Shown: one piece after another, positions 33,603-42,057 of the stretch | Layout: each line of letters starts with the position of its first letter | Numbering within the stretch: the stretch's first letter is position 1 | Assembly (NCBI GenBank): GCA_017525525.1 | Contig: JAFXSQ010000068.1 | Location: 1-55,345, forward strand | Reading direction: 5' to 3' | Length of the DNA: 55,345 nt | From: Lachnospiraceae bacterium | GTDB taxonomy: Bacteria; Bacillota; Clostridia; Lachnospirales; Lachnospiraceae | Made by a program: the position numbers and the translations under genes | The notes under the pieces: generated by a model | What the model was told of the DNA's origin: nothing | Database searches by the model: none | The model's input: only the letters and a program-made list of their open reading frames with translations

Positions 33603-34565
33603 ATGAAAAAACTGTGCATGATCGTTCCGTGCTATAACGAGGAGTATAATGTAAAACTCCTGTACGAAGCGGCCGTAAAGGAACTTGATAAGTACATAGA
33701 GAACACGGAGTTTGTGTTCATCAACGACGGAAGCGCCGACGGAACCGCGAAAGCCTTAAAGGAGATAGCGGAAAGCTCCCCCTACGCCGTGAAGGTTATA
33801 AATTTCTCGAGAAACTTCGGTAAGGAGGCTGCGCTGCTTGCGGGACTAAAGTATTCCGAAGGAGAGTACACCGCGATAATCGACGCTGACATGCAGCAAA
33901 ACCCTAAGTATGTGCGTCAGATGCTTGAGGTATTGGAGGAGCATCCGGAGTACGATATGGCGGCTGCATACCAGGACAAGAGAAGGGAGAGCAAGCTTCT
34001 TTCATTCTTCAAGGGAGCATTTTATAGGATAATCAACGGACTTGCCACGGTTGAGATAAAGTCCAATGCAAGTGATTTTCGCGTTATCAGGAGAAATGTT
34101 TTAGAGGCGGTGCTTTCACTTCCGGAGAAGTGCCGTTTTTCAAAAGGCATATTCGCATGGATCGGCTTTGAAACTTATTTTATGCCATACGAGGTTGAGC
34201 AGAGAGCTACGGGAAGAACCAAGTGGAGCTTTTCTAAACTCTTTAAGTACGCGATAGACGGGATACTTGATTTTACGGTTAAACCGCTTGTCATATCCTC
34301 TATGCTGGGTTTCTTGTTCTGCATGATATCATTTGTCGGATTTATTTGGATATTTATAAAGACACTTGTGTTCGGTGACCCGGTTGCGGGCTTCCCGACA
34401 CTGGCCTGCCTTATCCTGTTGCTTTCGGGCGTGCAGCTCTTCGCGGTCGGGATACTCGGGCAGTATATGTCCAAGAATTATGTTGAGATTAAGAACAGAC
34501 CTCCGTTCATTGTCAAGGAGATAGTAAAGAGCGAGAGAGCAGAGGCAGACAACAAAGAAGAATAA
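33603..34565 (+). CDS. family 2 glycosyltransferase with two C-terminal membrane helices (GtrB/DPM1 type)
   Basis: 320 aa from ATG 33603 (GGAG 9 nt upstream). A GT-A domain has the nucleotide-sugar start I-V-P-C-Y-N-E-E, F-I-N-D-G-S-A-D-G-T, and D-A-D-M-Q as the metal-binding motif (about 96-100), S-D-F-R-V-I and a K-W-S-F-S-K-L segment. Two helices near the C-terminus (about 230-290) match polyprenyl-phosphate sugar transferases that make the lipid-linked sugar used for teichoic-acid or phage-receptor modification. Sugar unknown. The alternative ATG 33534 runs through a dispersed repeat. Confidence 0.9.
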   Translation: MKKLCMIVPCYNEEYNVKLLYEAAVKELDKYIENTEFVFINDGSADGTAKALKEIAESSPYAVKVINFSRNFGKEAALLAGLKYSEGEYTAIIDADMQQNPKYVRQMLEVLEEHPEYDMAAAYQDKRRESKLLSFFKGAFYRIINGLATVEIKSNASDFRVIRRNVLEAVLSLPEKCRFSKGIFAWIGFETYFMPYEVEQRATGRTKWSFSKLFKYAIDGILDFTVKPLVISSMLGFLFCMISFVGFIWIFIKTLVFGDPVAGFPTLACLILLLSGVQLFAVGILGQYMSKNYVEIKNRPPFIVKEIVKSERAEADNKEE

Positions 34566-34571
34566 GACTAA

Positions 34572-34596
34572 TAAAATTACCTCCCAAGGCCGATAT
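34572..34596 (+). promoter_or_regulatory. SigD (sigma-28) promoter of the FliK-like gene
   Basis: TAAA (34572-34575), 14-bp spacer, CCGATAT (34590-34596), matching the Bacillus SigD consensus. The -10 box starts an inverted repeat CCGAT...ATCGG, and TACCTCCC (34578-34585) is the exact complement of GGGAGGTA (34618-34625) containing the ribosome binding site; a transcript starting here would lack the first arm. Confidence 0.75.
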
Positions 34597-34630
34597 AATA
34601 TACAGATAATCGGTTTCGGGAGGTATTTTT

Positions 34631-37573
34631 ATGCTTAAAGGGAATATGATCGGACAGGAAATGGCTGCAAAGGCCTACGGAGATGTGACCAACCTCGGCA
34701 ACATACCCGTAAGGCAGCAGGGCGTATCCGGCTCGGAGGGAATCGCAGGATCAAACGGCATCACATTTGATAAAAACGAAGAGAAAAAAGGCGGGGTTTT
34801 AAACGGCTTTGCGGACTATGTGAATGAATTAAAGGCGTCGGCCAAGGAGGACAGGGAGAGCGAGCTTGTCAGCGAGGAGGACGCTAAGGAAGAGGCAAAG
34901 GAGATTGCCAAAAACTTAAGCCGTGAGGAGATTGCTGCCTTAAAGCAGATGGGCATCGATGTCTCGACGGCAGAACTAAGCGATCTTATGGGCATGGTCA
35001 ATTCCATGCGCGGTGAGGCACGCTTGAATCAGATAAATGAGGTTATGGCGTCTCTTTCCGAGGATGACTTAAGCAACGTACAGGTAGTCGGCGGGGCGGC
35101 CGTGACTGCTTCGGGCGCGAAGCTTGAGGGCGTATCTGTGACGGATGTTGTCGCCGGGAATATGAAGGCGGAAGCGGAGGATACAGCAGCGGGCGCTGTA
35201 TCCGCAAAAGCTGATCCGGTAAAGGAGAGCTTTACGATAGAGGAAAGCGACCTTGTGTACCTTGTGAAGAACGGGCTGGATTTCAATGAGAGTAATCTCT
35301 ATAAGGCGCATTTTTCGGGCATGAGGCTTGAAGAACCTGCTGATGAGTTTCTTTCATCCATGAAAAACGAGTTTGATAAGGTTTTGGAGCAGGCTGGGCT
35401 TGACACAGACGAGCAGGGTGAGAGGCTTTCGGGACTTCTGCTTACAAATGATGTTCCGGCAACTCCCGACAATGTCAGAAAGCTTGCGGCTTTCGAGAGC
35501 TTTAAGGGAGAGGATGCCGGAAATCTTGACGAAAAAAAGGTTGAACAGCTTGAGGAACAGCTTACCGCAACAGTTGAGAAGGCAAGGGAGCTGGTAGATA
35601 CGGTAAGAAGCATCGCTCCCGAGGCTGTGTATGATATGGCTAAGGCGGGCAGGCAGGTGACTATTGCTTCGGCAAAGGCCTACATGGAGGAAAACTACGG
35701 TCTTTACCGTGCGGATAAGCTTGAAGCCGAGGGAACGGGCGCCGCCGAAAAGGCGCTTGAAAATGCGGAAAGGTTTGCGGATGCCGATGCAGGCGCGCTT
35801 ACTGCTATGAGACGCATGGAGGAGATTAGGCTTTCCATGACCGTGCAGGTTTCCTACCGCATGCTGAAGATGGATATCAACATAGACACAAGAGAGCTCT
35901 CTAAGGTTGTCGCTGACTTAAGGCGTGAGGAGGAGAGGCTGATAAACGAAGCATTTTCGAGAGCTGACGTATCAGCGACGGAGGAGAATGTATCTCTCTA
36001 CCGCGAGATGAGCATGAAGATGTCCGTGGTCTCCGAGGCTCCGGCAGGAATAATCGGAATAGGACTTAATGCCGGAAGATTTACGGTAAATGCATTGTAC
36101 GAGGCAGCGGAGTCGGATACCGTGTACGAGGAGAGCGCTGACGGAACTTATTCAAGGCAGGTATTAAGCGGTGAGACCGTCAGAAGAAGCTACGAGGCCG
36201 TGGGAACCACCGTAAGGGCAGACATGGGTGACAGCATAAGCAAGGCCTTTGCAAATGTTGACGACATATTAAAAGACCTTGGTTTTGAAGCGGATTATGA
36301 GCACCAAAGAGCGGTTAAGATACTCGGCTATAACAGCATAGAGATAACAACCGAGAACATAGAGAGCGTTATGGACTATGACAGGCAGGTGAACGAGCTC
36401 ATCGATACATTTTACCCCGAGGCTGTGCTCGGGATGATAAAGGATGAGATAAACCCGATGGATGTGGAGATATCCGAGCTAGTCGAACGCATTAGACAAA
36501 AGAACTATAACGAGGGAGTGAGCGAGGCGGAGGACTTTGCGACCTTCCTTGTGGATATGGAAAAGAGCGGAAATGTTACGCCTGAGGAAAGGGACAGCTA
36601 CATAGGCGTGTTCCGTATGATGAATAAGCTCAAAAAATCCGGAGACCGTGAGGCAGGCTGGCTTTTTGCAAACGGCAGCAGGCTTACGGTGAGAAACCTT
36701 CTTGCTGCTGCAAGGAGCAGGCAGGCGAAGGGGCTGGATGTGAATGTTGATGAAGATTTCGGAATGCTTGAGGAGACTGCCGTAAAGGGTGCAAGGATAG
36801 ACGAGCAGATTGAGAGCGCGTTTAAGGATACCCTTCTCGGGGACCATGCGGCTCAGCTTCTCTCGACCGACGGCGAGTCCAATCTCTATAATCTGGCAAA
36901 GCAGCTTATCTCCAAGATGAAGCTTGGAGAGGAGATGGAGAAGGAAAAGCTTGCCGATGAGGAGGCAGAGCGTATCTCAAGATCACTGATGGGACTTGAT
37001 GAGGGACTTGACATAGGCGAGATGATTGCGAAGCTTGACGGTAACAATTCGCTTTCCGAGGCCTATGGAGCCATGAAGCAGCAGCTCACCGAGCTGATGT
37101 ATGACGGCGCAAGGGAGGCGGTCTATGACATAGCCGACCTTCGGATGATGAAGACTGTACAGGCAGGCTTCACGGTTCTCTCGCAGGAGGCAAGACAGGG
37201 CAGGTACAGCATCCCGGTGGGTGAGGGCGCGAATATGAAGATTATGCACCTTACCGTAAAGCATGAGGGCGCCGGAATGGGCGGAATAAGCGTAAGCATC
37301 CGCGGTGAAAGGATGGGGCTTGTAGAGGCAAAGCTTTCGGTTAGCGCCGAAAGAGAGGTATCGGGTTTTGCTACAGCTTCGACCGCTGAGGGCAACGAGA
37401 CTCTGGCAGCAGCTTCGGCAAACGCAGTGGCCGCGCTTTCAAGGGAGGGCTTTAGTTCATCGGTTTCCTTCGGAAGACTCGACTCTGAGCCTGCGGCTTC
37501 GACAGCGTCGCTTGCGGAATCCTACGCCACCGCAAGATCCTTTGTAGAGTGGCTGGCGGGAATAATAGAATGA
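34631..37573 (+). CDS. 980-aa FliK-like / DUF6240-type protein
   Basis: No named function is certain. Long, acidic and helical, without signal peptide or membrane segments. Residues about 95-900 contain several similar helical blocks, each with an E-x-N-V/I-x-x-L/V-x-x-Y/A-type start (for example N-D-V-P-A-T-P-D-N-V-R-K-L and V-S-A-T-E-E-N-V-S-L-Y). The C-terminal ~120 residues (H-L-T-V-K-H-E-G-A-G-M-G-G-I-S-V-S-I, then a long Ala-rich helix and L-S-R-E-G-F-S-S-S-V) follow the pattern of the FliK hook-length domain. A SigD promoter supports a flagellar role. It may be a hook-length ruler or a paralogue. GGGAGG lies 7 nt before the ATG. Confidence 0.8.
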   Translation: MLKGNMIGQEMAAKAYGDVTNLGNIPVRQQGVSGSEGIAGSNGITFDKNEEKKGGVLNGFADYVNELKASAKEDRESELVSEEDAKEEAKEIAKNLSREEIAALKQMGIDVSTAELSDLMGMVNSMRGEARLNQINEVMASLSEDDLSNVQVVGGAAVTASGAKLEGVSVTDVVAGNMKAEAEDTAAGAVSAKADPVKESFTIEESDLVYLVKNGLDFNESNLYKAHFSGMRLEEPADEFLSSMKNEFDKVLEQAGLDTDEQGERLSGLLLTNDVPATPDNVRKLAAFESFKGEDAGNLDEKKVEQLEEQLTATVEKARELVDTVRSIAPEAVYDMAKAGRQVTIASAKAYMEENYGLYRADKLEAEGTGAAEKALENAERFADADAGALTAMRRMEEIRLSMTVQVSYRMLKMDINIDTRELSKVVADLRREEERLINEAFSRADVSATEENVSLYREMSMKMSVVSEAPAGIIGIGLNAGRFTVNALYEAAESDTVYEESADGTYSRQVLSGETVRRSYEAVGTTVRADMGDSISKAFANVDDILKDLGFEADYEHQRAVKILGYNSIEITTENIESVMDYDRQVNELIDTFYPEAVLGMIKDEINPMDVEISELVERIRQKNYNEGVSEAEDFATFLVDMEKSGNVTPEERDSYIGVFRMMNKLKKSGDREAGWLFANGSRLTVRNLLAAARSRQAKGLDVNVDEDFGMLEETAVKGARIDEQIESAFKDTLLGDHAAQLLSTDGESNLYNLAKQLISKMKLGEEMEKEKLADEEAERISRSLMGLDEGLDIGEMIAKLDGNNSLSEAYGAMKQQLTELMYDGAREAVYDIADLRMMKTVQAGFTVLSQEARQGRYSIPVGEGANMKIMHLTVKHEGAGMGGISVSIRGERMGLVEAKLSVSAEREVSGFATASTAEGNETLAAASANAVAALSREGFSSSVSFGRLDSEPAASTASLAESYATARSFVEWLAGIIE

Positions 37574-37580
37574 ATATAAT

Positions 37581-37610
37581 GGGGCGGTCTTTGAACGGAT
37601 CGCCCTTTTT
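37581..37610 (+). terminator. terminator after the FliK-like gene
   Basis: GGCGGTC and GATCGCC pair around TTTGAACG, followed by CTTTTT. Confidence 0.75.
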
Positions 37611-37878
37611 ATGCGCACGCTCGCGTAAGGAAAATAGTCACTAGCGTGACACGCGAGCGGCGCGGCGAAAAAGGGAAGACTTCATCTTCCCTTTTCGAAT
37701 ATGCACGCTCGCGTAAGGAAAATAGTCACTAGCGTGACACGCGAGCGGCGCGGCTAAAAGGGAAGACTTCATCTTCCCTTTTCGAATATGCACGCTCGCG
37801 TAAGGAAAATAGTCACTAGCGTGACACGCGAGCGGCGCGGCGAAAAAGGGAAGACTTTGCCTTCCCTTTTCGAATATG
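37611..37878 (+). repeat. structured repeat (family C), three tandem copies
   Basis: Units of 87-88 bp. Each has an outer stem CGCTCGCGT/ACGCGAGCG around GTCAC-tagc-GTGAC, and then a terminator-like hairpin AAAAGGGAAGA...TCTTCCCTTTT. The last unit has TTGCCTTCCC in place of TTCATCTTCCC. Up to three stacked terminator-like hairpins therefore separate the FliK-like gene from iorA. Confidence 0.92.
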
Positions 37879-37911
37879 CATATTTTCTATGATTTTCAGG
37901 CCAATATACAG

Positions 37912-37940
37912 TTGACATGGGGCCTTGAATAAGGCATTAT
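37912..37940 (+). promoter_or_regulatory. promoter of iorA-iorB
   Basis: TTGACA (37912-37917), 17-bp spacer, CATTAT (37935-37940). The ATG at 37979 follows GGAGTGG. Confidence 0.72.
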
Positions 37941-37978
37941 GAATTGTTGAAAAAAGTAATATTCGGAGTGGAACGACA

Positions 37979-39796
37979 ATGCATAAAGAATTTTTAATGG
38001 GAAACGAGGCGATAGCCTTAGGGGCCTTAGCTGCGGGAGTGAACCTTGTGGCTGGTTACCCGGGAACACCTTCCACAGAGGTGCTTGAGACTATAGCCAG
38101 GCGCAAGACGGGCAACACTTATGTGGAGTGGTCCGTCAATGAAAAGCAGGCGATGGAGGTTGCGGCGGGAGCTTCATACGCGGGCGCAAGGACAATGGTT
38201 ACAATGAAGCAGGTGGGGCTGAATGTGGCATCCGATCCGCTGATGAGCTTAGAGTACATAGGAGTAAAGGGCGGCATGGTTGTGCTTGTCGCAGACGATC
38301 CCGGCCCGATATCCTCACAGACCGAGCAGGATACGAGAACCTTCGCCATGTTCTCGAAGCTTCCGTGCTTTGATCCGTCCACGGCCGAGGAAGCCTATCG
38401 GATGGTGAGGGATGCTTTTGCGCTGTCCGAGGCGCTTAAATCACCGGTTTTCTTAAGGCCGACCACGAGGGTGTGCCACGGCTATGCTTCCATCGAGGTT
38501 AGTGACGAGAGCGAGTATAAGGAGAATAAGCCCGAAGGCTTTGTGAAGGATTCAAAGCGCTGGGTTATCTTCCCGAAGCTTTCATATAAGGCGCATATTG
38601 ATATAGAGGAGAGAAATGAGAAGCTCGCCGATATTTTTTCTAATTATGAGTTGAACAAAATAAGCCTTGCGGGAAAAGGCATGCCGGAGAACATAGGAAT
38701 TGCCGCATCCGGAATAAGCGCGGCTTATGTGAGCGAGGCTATGAAGAAGACCGGAGCGGTCAAATTCTTTAAGGTTTCGACACCGCATCCCTTCCCTGAC
38801 AGACTTGCAAGGGACTTCCTCACGGGAGTTGATAAGGTGCTCGTGTGCGAGGAGCTTGATCCTTATGTGGAAAGAGAGCTTATCCGTGTGTGCGGCAAGT
38901 ACGGACTTAAGACGAAGATTGTGGGCAAGCTTACGCGCGACATGGCCGTATCCGGCGAGAACACGAGAGACAGCGTGCTTGAGGCTGTAAACAGACTGCT
39001 CGGAAGAGAGGCTGATGCTTCAGCAATCCGCAGCATAGATGATGCACCGGTGCTTCCGGTAAGACCTCCGGTTTTGTGCGCGGGATGTCCTCACAGGGCA
39101 AGCTTCTATGCTGTAAAGCAGGCAATGAAGGGCAGAAAGACCATATTCTGCGGAGATATAGGCTGTTATACTTTGGGCAATGCAATGCCGCTTGATATGG
39201 TGGACACCTGCCTGTGCATGGGCGCGGGCCTTGGAATAGCGCAGGGCGTGTGGCGCACCGAACCTGACACTTCGTGCTTTGCCTTTGTAGGCGATTCCAC
39301 ATTCTTTGCTTCGGCGATACCGGGAGTGGTAAATGCAATCTACAATCAGGCAAGGATGACCTTGATCGTGCTCGACAATTCGACCACGGCCATGACCGGC
39401 CACCAGCCTCACCCCGGAACGGGCGAGACCATGATGGGCGAGGTTGTGGAGAAGGTTGATATAGAAGCGGTTCTTCGTGGAGTCGGAGTTAAGACGGTTG
39501 CAACCTGCGATCCTCTTGATCTGACTAACGCAATAGACACAGTTAAGAAGGTCGAGGCGGAACCGGGAGTTAAGGCTATCATCTTCCGTTCGCCCTGTAT
39601 AGCGAAGTTTAAGCCTGATAAGAAGGACGAGATAGATAAGGATAAATGCATCGGCTGTAAGAAGTGCATCAACGAGATTGGCTGTCCGGCCATCTCGCTG
39701 AGTGACGGTAAGGCCGTGATAGATGAAACCTTGTGTAACGGCTGTGGCCTGTGCGAGAGCATATGTCCTGTTGCGGCGATCGGGAGGTGCAAGTAA
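37979..39796 (+). CDS. iorA: indolepyruvate:ferredoxin oxidoreductase, alpha subunit
   Basis: 605 aa. Oxidatively decarboxylates aryl pyruvates (from Trp, Phe, Tyr transamination) to aryl-acetyl-CoA, with ferredoxin as acceptor. The N-terminal pyrimidine-binding domain has G-Y-P-G-T-P-S-T-E-V; the TPP domain has C-A-G-C-P-H-R (about 364) and G-D-I-G-C-Y-T-L-G; the C-terminus carries a ferredoxin-like domain with C-I-G-C-K-K-C (about 557) and C-N-G-C-G-L-C-E-S-I-C-P (about 586). Full length. The stop shares its last base with iorB (TAATG). Confidence 0.97.
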   Translation: MHKEFLMGNEAIALGALAAGVNLVAGYPGTPSTEVLETIARRKTGNTYVEWSVNEKQAMEVAAGASYAGARTMVTMKQVGLNVASDPLMSLEYIGVKGGMVVLVADDPGPISSQTEQDTRTFAMFSKLPCFDPSTAEEAYRMVRDAFALSEALKSPVFLRPTTRVCHGYASIEVSDESEYKENKPEGFVKDSKRWVIFPKLSYKAHIDIEERNEKLADIFSNYELNKISLAGKGMPENIGIAASGISAAYVSEAMKKTGAVKFFKVSTPHPFPDRLARDFLTGVDKVLVCEELDPYVERELIRVCGKYGLKTKIVGKLTRDMAVSGENTRDSVLEAVNRLLGREADASAIRSIDDAPVLPVRPPVLCAGCPHRASFYAVKQAMKGRKTIFCGDIGCYTLGNAMPLDMVDTCLCMGAGLGIAQGVWRTEPDTSCFAFVGDSTFFASAIPGVVNAIYNQARMTLIVLDNSTTAMTGHQPHPGTGETMMGEVVEKVDIEAVLRGVGVKTVATCDPLDLTNAIDTVKKVEAEPGVKAIIFRSPCIAKFKPDKKDEIDKDKCIGCKKCINEIGCPAISLSDGKAVIDETLCNGCGLCESICPVAAIGRCK

Positions 39797-40383
39797 TGAC
39801 GAAAAACATAGTACTGACCGGAGTAGGCGGACAGGGAACAGTGCTCGCCTCCAAGCTGATAGCGGCAGCAGCCATGGCTAAGGGACTTGAAGTGAAAAGT
39901 GCCGAGACGATCGGCATGGCGCAGAGAGGAGGCAGCGTATTCTCTCACCTTCGTATAGGGGACAGTGTCGACTGCCCGATGATAGCATACGGAGAAGCAG
40001 ACATAATCCTCGGCTTCGAACCGGGCGAGACAGTCCGTATGCTTCCGTATCTTAAAAAGGATGGCTTCGTAGTAGTATCCGATCGTGCAGTCACCCCGGT
40101 GACCGCATCATTAACGGGCGGCAACTACGACTCGAAGGCAATGCTCGAATATCTGTCTAACAAGGTAGACAACATAAAGATAATCGATACAGATAAAGCG
40201 TTAAACGACCTCGGCTCCGCCAAAGTACTTAATGTACTTCTTCTCGGAGCGGCGGTCCGAAGCGGAGAACTCGGCATCACCCCGGATGAAATGGTCGAAA
40301 CTATACGAAACAAAGTTCCCTCAAAACTCATGGAACTTAACCTTAAAGCCTTTGACTATACCTCAGAAGCCGGCCGCCAATAA
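39796..40383 (+). CDS. iorB: indolepyruvate:ferredoxin oxidoreductase, beta subunit
   Basis: 195 aa from the ATG overlapping the iorA stop; the longer in-frame start at 39751 lies inside iorA. V-G-G-Q-G-T-V-L-A-S and the M-A-Q-R-G-G-S-V-F-S-H region are typical of the gamma-type subunit fold of 2-oxoacid:ferredoxin oxidoreductases. Binds IorA to form the active enzyme in the cytoplasm. Confidence 0.95.
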   Translation: MTKNIVLTGVGGQGTVLASKLIAAAAMAKGLEVKSAETIGMAQRGGSVFSHLRIGDSVDCPMIAYGEADIILGFEPGETVRMLPYLKKDGFVVVSDRAVTPVTASLTGGNYDSKAMLEYLSNKVDNIKIIDTDKALNDLGSAKVLNVLLLGAAVRSGELGITPDEMVETIRNKVPSKLMELNLKAFDYTSEAGRQ

Positions 40384-40391
40384 CCTATACT

Positions 40392-40453
40392 CTCGCCGCG
40401 AGGAGCATATATTTTCAGGTGCCTTTCACAGCACCTGAAAATACATGTCCGGG
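40392..40453 (+). repeat. dispersed hairpin repeat (family D), forward copy 1
   Basis: CTCGCCGCGAGGAGC, then a hairpin ATTTTCAGGTGC-ctttcaca-GCACCTGAAAAT (12 bp), then ACATGTCCGGGA. It continues as GGCCGAGCCA...GCGGCCGGCTGCCAA to about 40491, uninterrupted. Confidence 0.88.
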
Positions 40454-40501
40454 AGGCCGAGCCAAGAAACTTGGCTGCGGCCGGCTGCCAATAAATAAAA
40501 A

Positions 40502-40650
40502 CTCGCCGCGAGGAGCATATATTTTCAGGTGCCTTTCACAGCACCTGAAAATATATCTCCGGGATACGTGAGACCTTGGTGAGCGAAAGCGAACCTAGTT
40601 CGAACTATGCGAAGCTCCGAGCCAGACAATATGATTGCGGCCGGCTGCCA
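40502..40650 (+). repeat. family D forward copy 2, interrupted by a family B element
   Basis: Same start and 12-bp hairpin stem as copy 1, through CCGGGA at 40559-40564. Then a ~52-nt segment (40565-40616) with GTGAGACCTTGGTGAGCG and ACTATGCGAAGC of the family B type, after which CCGAGCCA...GCGGCCGGCTGCCAA of family D resumes. The uninterrupted copies at 40392 and 3012 show the join without the insert. Confidence 0.82.
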
Positions 40651-40683
40651 AAAACAAACAATATAAATACAAGGAGAAGACAT

Positions 40684-41919
40684 ATGCAGATAAGTAACGA
40701 ACAATTAAATCTTGTGAACAAGCAGATTAACGCCCTTATCAAGGCGGATAATTTCTACGGTAAGAAGCTTAAAGAGGCAGGAGTGTCACAGGTTAACAGC
40801 GCGGAAGATTTCGAGAAGCTCCCGTTTTCGGAGAAGAGAGATCTTCGTGACGCCTACCCGCTTGGACTTATGACAGCTCCCGAGGAGGAGATAGTCAGAA
40901 TCCACAGCTCATCGGGCACGACAGGCCTTCCGGTCATCATCCCTTACACTGCAAAGGATGTGGACGACTGGGGCGAGATGTTCAAGCGCTGCTACGAATA
41001 TGCGGGTATCACTAATAAGGACAGGATACACATAACCCCGGGTTACGGTCTCTGGACCGCGGGAATAGGCTTCCAGAACGGCGCCGAGAAGCTTGGAGCA
41101 ATGGTTATCCCCATGGGCCCGGGTAATACCGATAAGCAGCTTCAGATGATGCAGGACTTAGGCTCAACCGTGCTCTGCGCCACATCCTCGTATGCGCTGC
41201 TTCTTGCGGAAGAAATCGAGAAGAGGGGAATTAAGGATAACATCAAGCTCAAGAAGGGTGTGATAGGTTCCGAGCGCTGGGGCGAAAAGATGAGAAATCG
41301 CATCAGAACAGAGCTTGGAATTGAGCTTTATGATATCTATGGACTGACCGAGATCTACGGTCCGGGTATAGGCATCAACTGTAAGTATGATACGGGCATG
41401 CATTACTGGGATGACTACATCTACATCGAGATAGTAGATCCGGCAACCTTAAAGCCGGTTCCGGACGGAGAACTCGGCGAGATTGTTATCACAACCCTTG
41501 TCAAGGAGGGCGCTCCGCTGATTCGTTACAGGACACACGATCTCTCAAGAATCATCCCCGGAGAGTGTCCGTGCGGTTCAAAGCATCCGAGACTCGATGT
41601 CATTATGGGCAGAACCGATGATATGATGAAGATTAAGGGTGTAAATGTATTCCCGAGCCAGATCGAGGAGATATTGAAGACCTTCACCGAGCTTTCAAGT
41701 GAGTACCAGATAAGGATTTCTCATCTTGACGGCAAGGATACCATGAGAATATATGTAGAGACCAACGGACATGTGGACTTCGCGGTTCTTTCCAAGGATA
41801 TTGCGGACAAGGTCAAGAGTAAGATTGGATTTACTCCTATAGTTAAGGTTGTAGAGGTCGGAGTGCTTCCGAGAAGCGAGAAGAAAACCAAGCGTGTTAT
41901 AGATGAGCGCTATGAATAA
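40684..41919 (+). CDS. phenylacetate-CoA ligase family protein
   Basis: 411 aa from ATG 40684 (AAGGAG 8 nt upstream). ANL-type adenylating enzyme: S-S-G-T-T-G-L-P-V (about 75-83), Y-G-L-T-E-I-Y-G-P-G (about 220), Y-R-T-H-D-L, G-R-T-D-D-M-M-K-I-K-G-V-N-V-F-P-S-Q-I-E. Family members activate phenylacetate or indole-acetate with ATP and CoA; next to iorAB it may run in reverse to make ATP from aryl-acetyl-CoA, or activate the acid. The repeat block separates it from iorB, so it may be a separate transcript. Confidence 0.92.
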   Translation: MQISNEQLNLVNKQINALIKADNFYGKKLKEAGVSQVNSAEDFEKLPFSEKRDLRDAYPLGLMTAPEEEIVRIHSSSGTTGLPVIIPYTAKDVDDWGEMFKRCYEYAGITNKDRIHITPGYGLWTAGIGFQNGAEKLGAMVIPMGPGNTDKQLQMMQDLGSTVLCATSSYALLLAEEIEKRGIKDNIKLKKGVIGSERWGEKMRNRIRTELGIELYDIYGLTEIYGPGIGINCKYDTGMHYWDDYIYIEIVDPATLKPVPDGELGEIVITTLVKEGAPLIRYRTHDLSRIIPGECPCGSKHPRLDVIMGRTDDMMKIKGVNVFPSQIEEILKTFTELSSEYQIRISHLDGKDTMRIYVETNGHVDFAVLSKDIADKVKSKIGFTPIVKVVEVGVLPRSEKKTKRVIDERYE

Positions 41920-41969
41920 AAGCCGATAGGGAAATACGGTTAAGATAAATACGGTTAAGATAAGAAGGT

Positions 41970-41996
41970 TAAGAAAAAAACCTGAAATTCCGATAA
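41970..41996 (+). promoter_or_regulatory. SigD (sigma-28) type promoter of flagellin
   Basis: TAAG (41970-41973), 16-bp spacer, CCGATAA (41990-41996). One mismatch in the -35 compared with TAAA. As at 34590, the -10 begins an inverted repeat (CCGATA...TATCGG). Confidence 0.65.
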
Positions 41997-42057
41997 AAAA
42001 GTATATCGGTAATAATGATTTGGTGCTATAATACTTTTTATAATCGGAGGGATCAAT

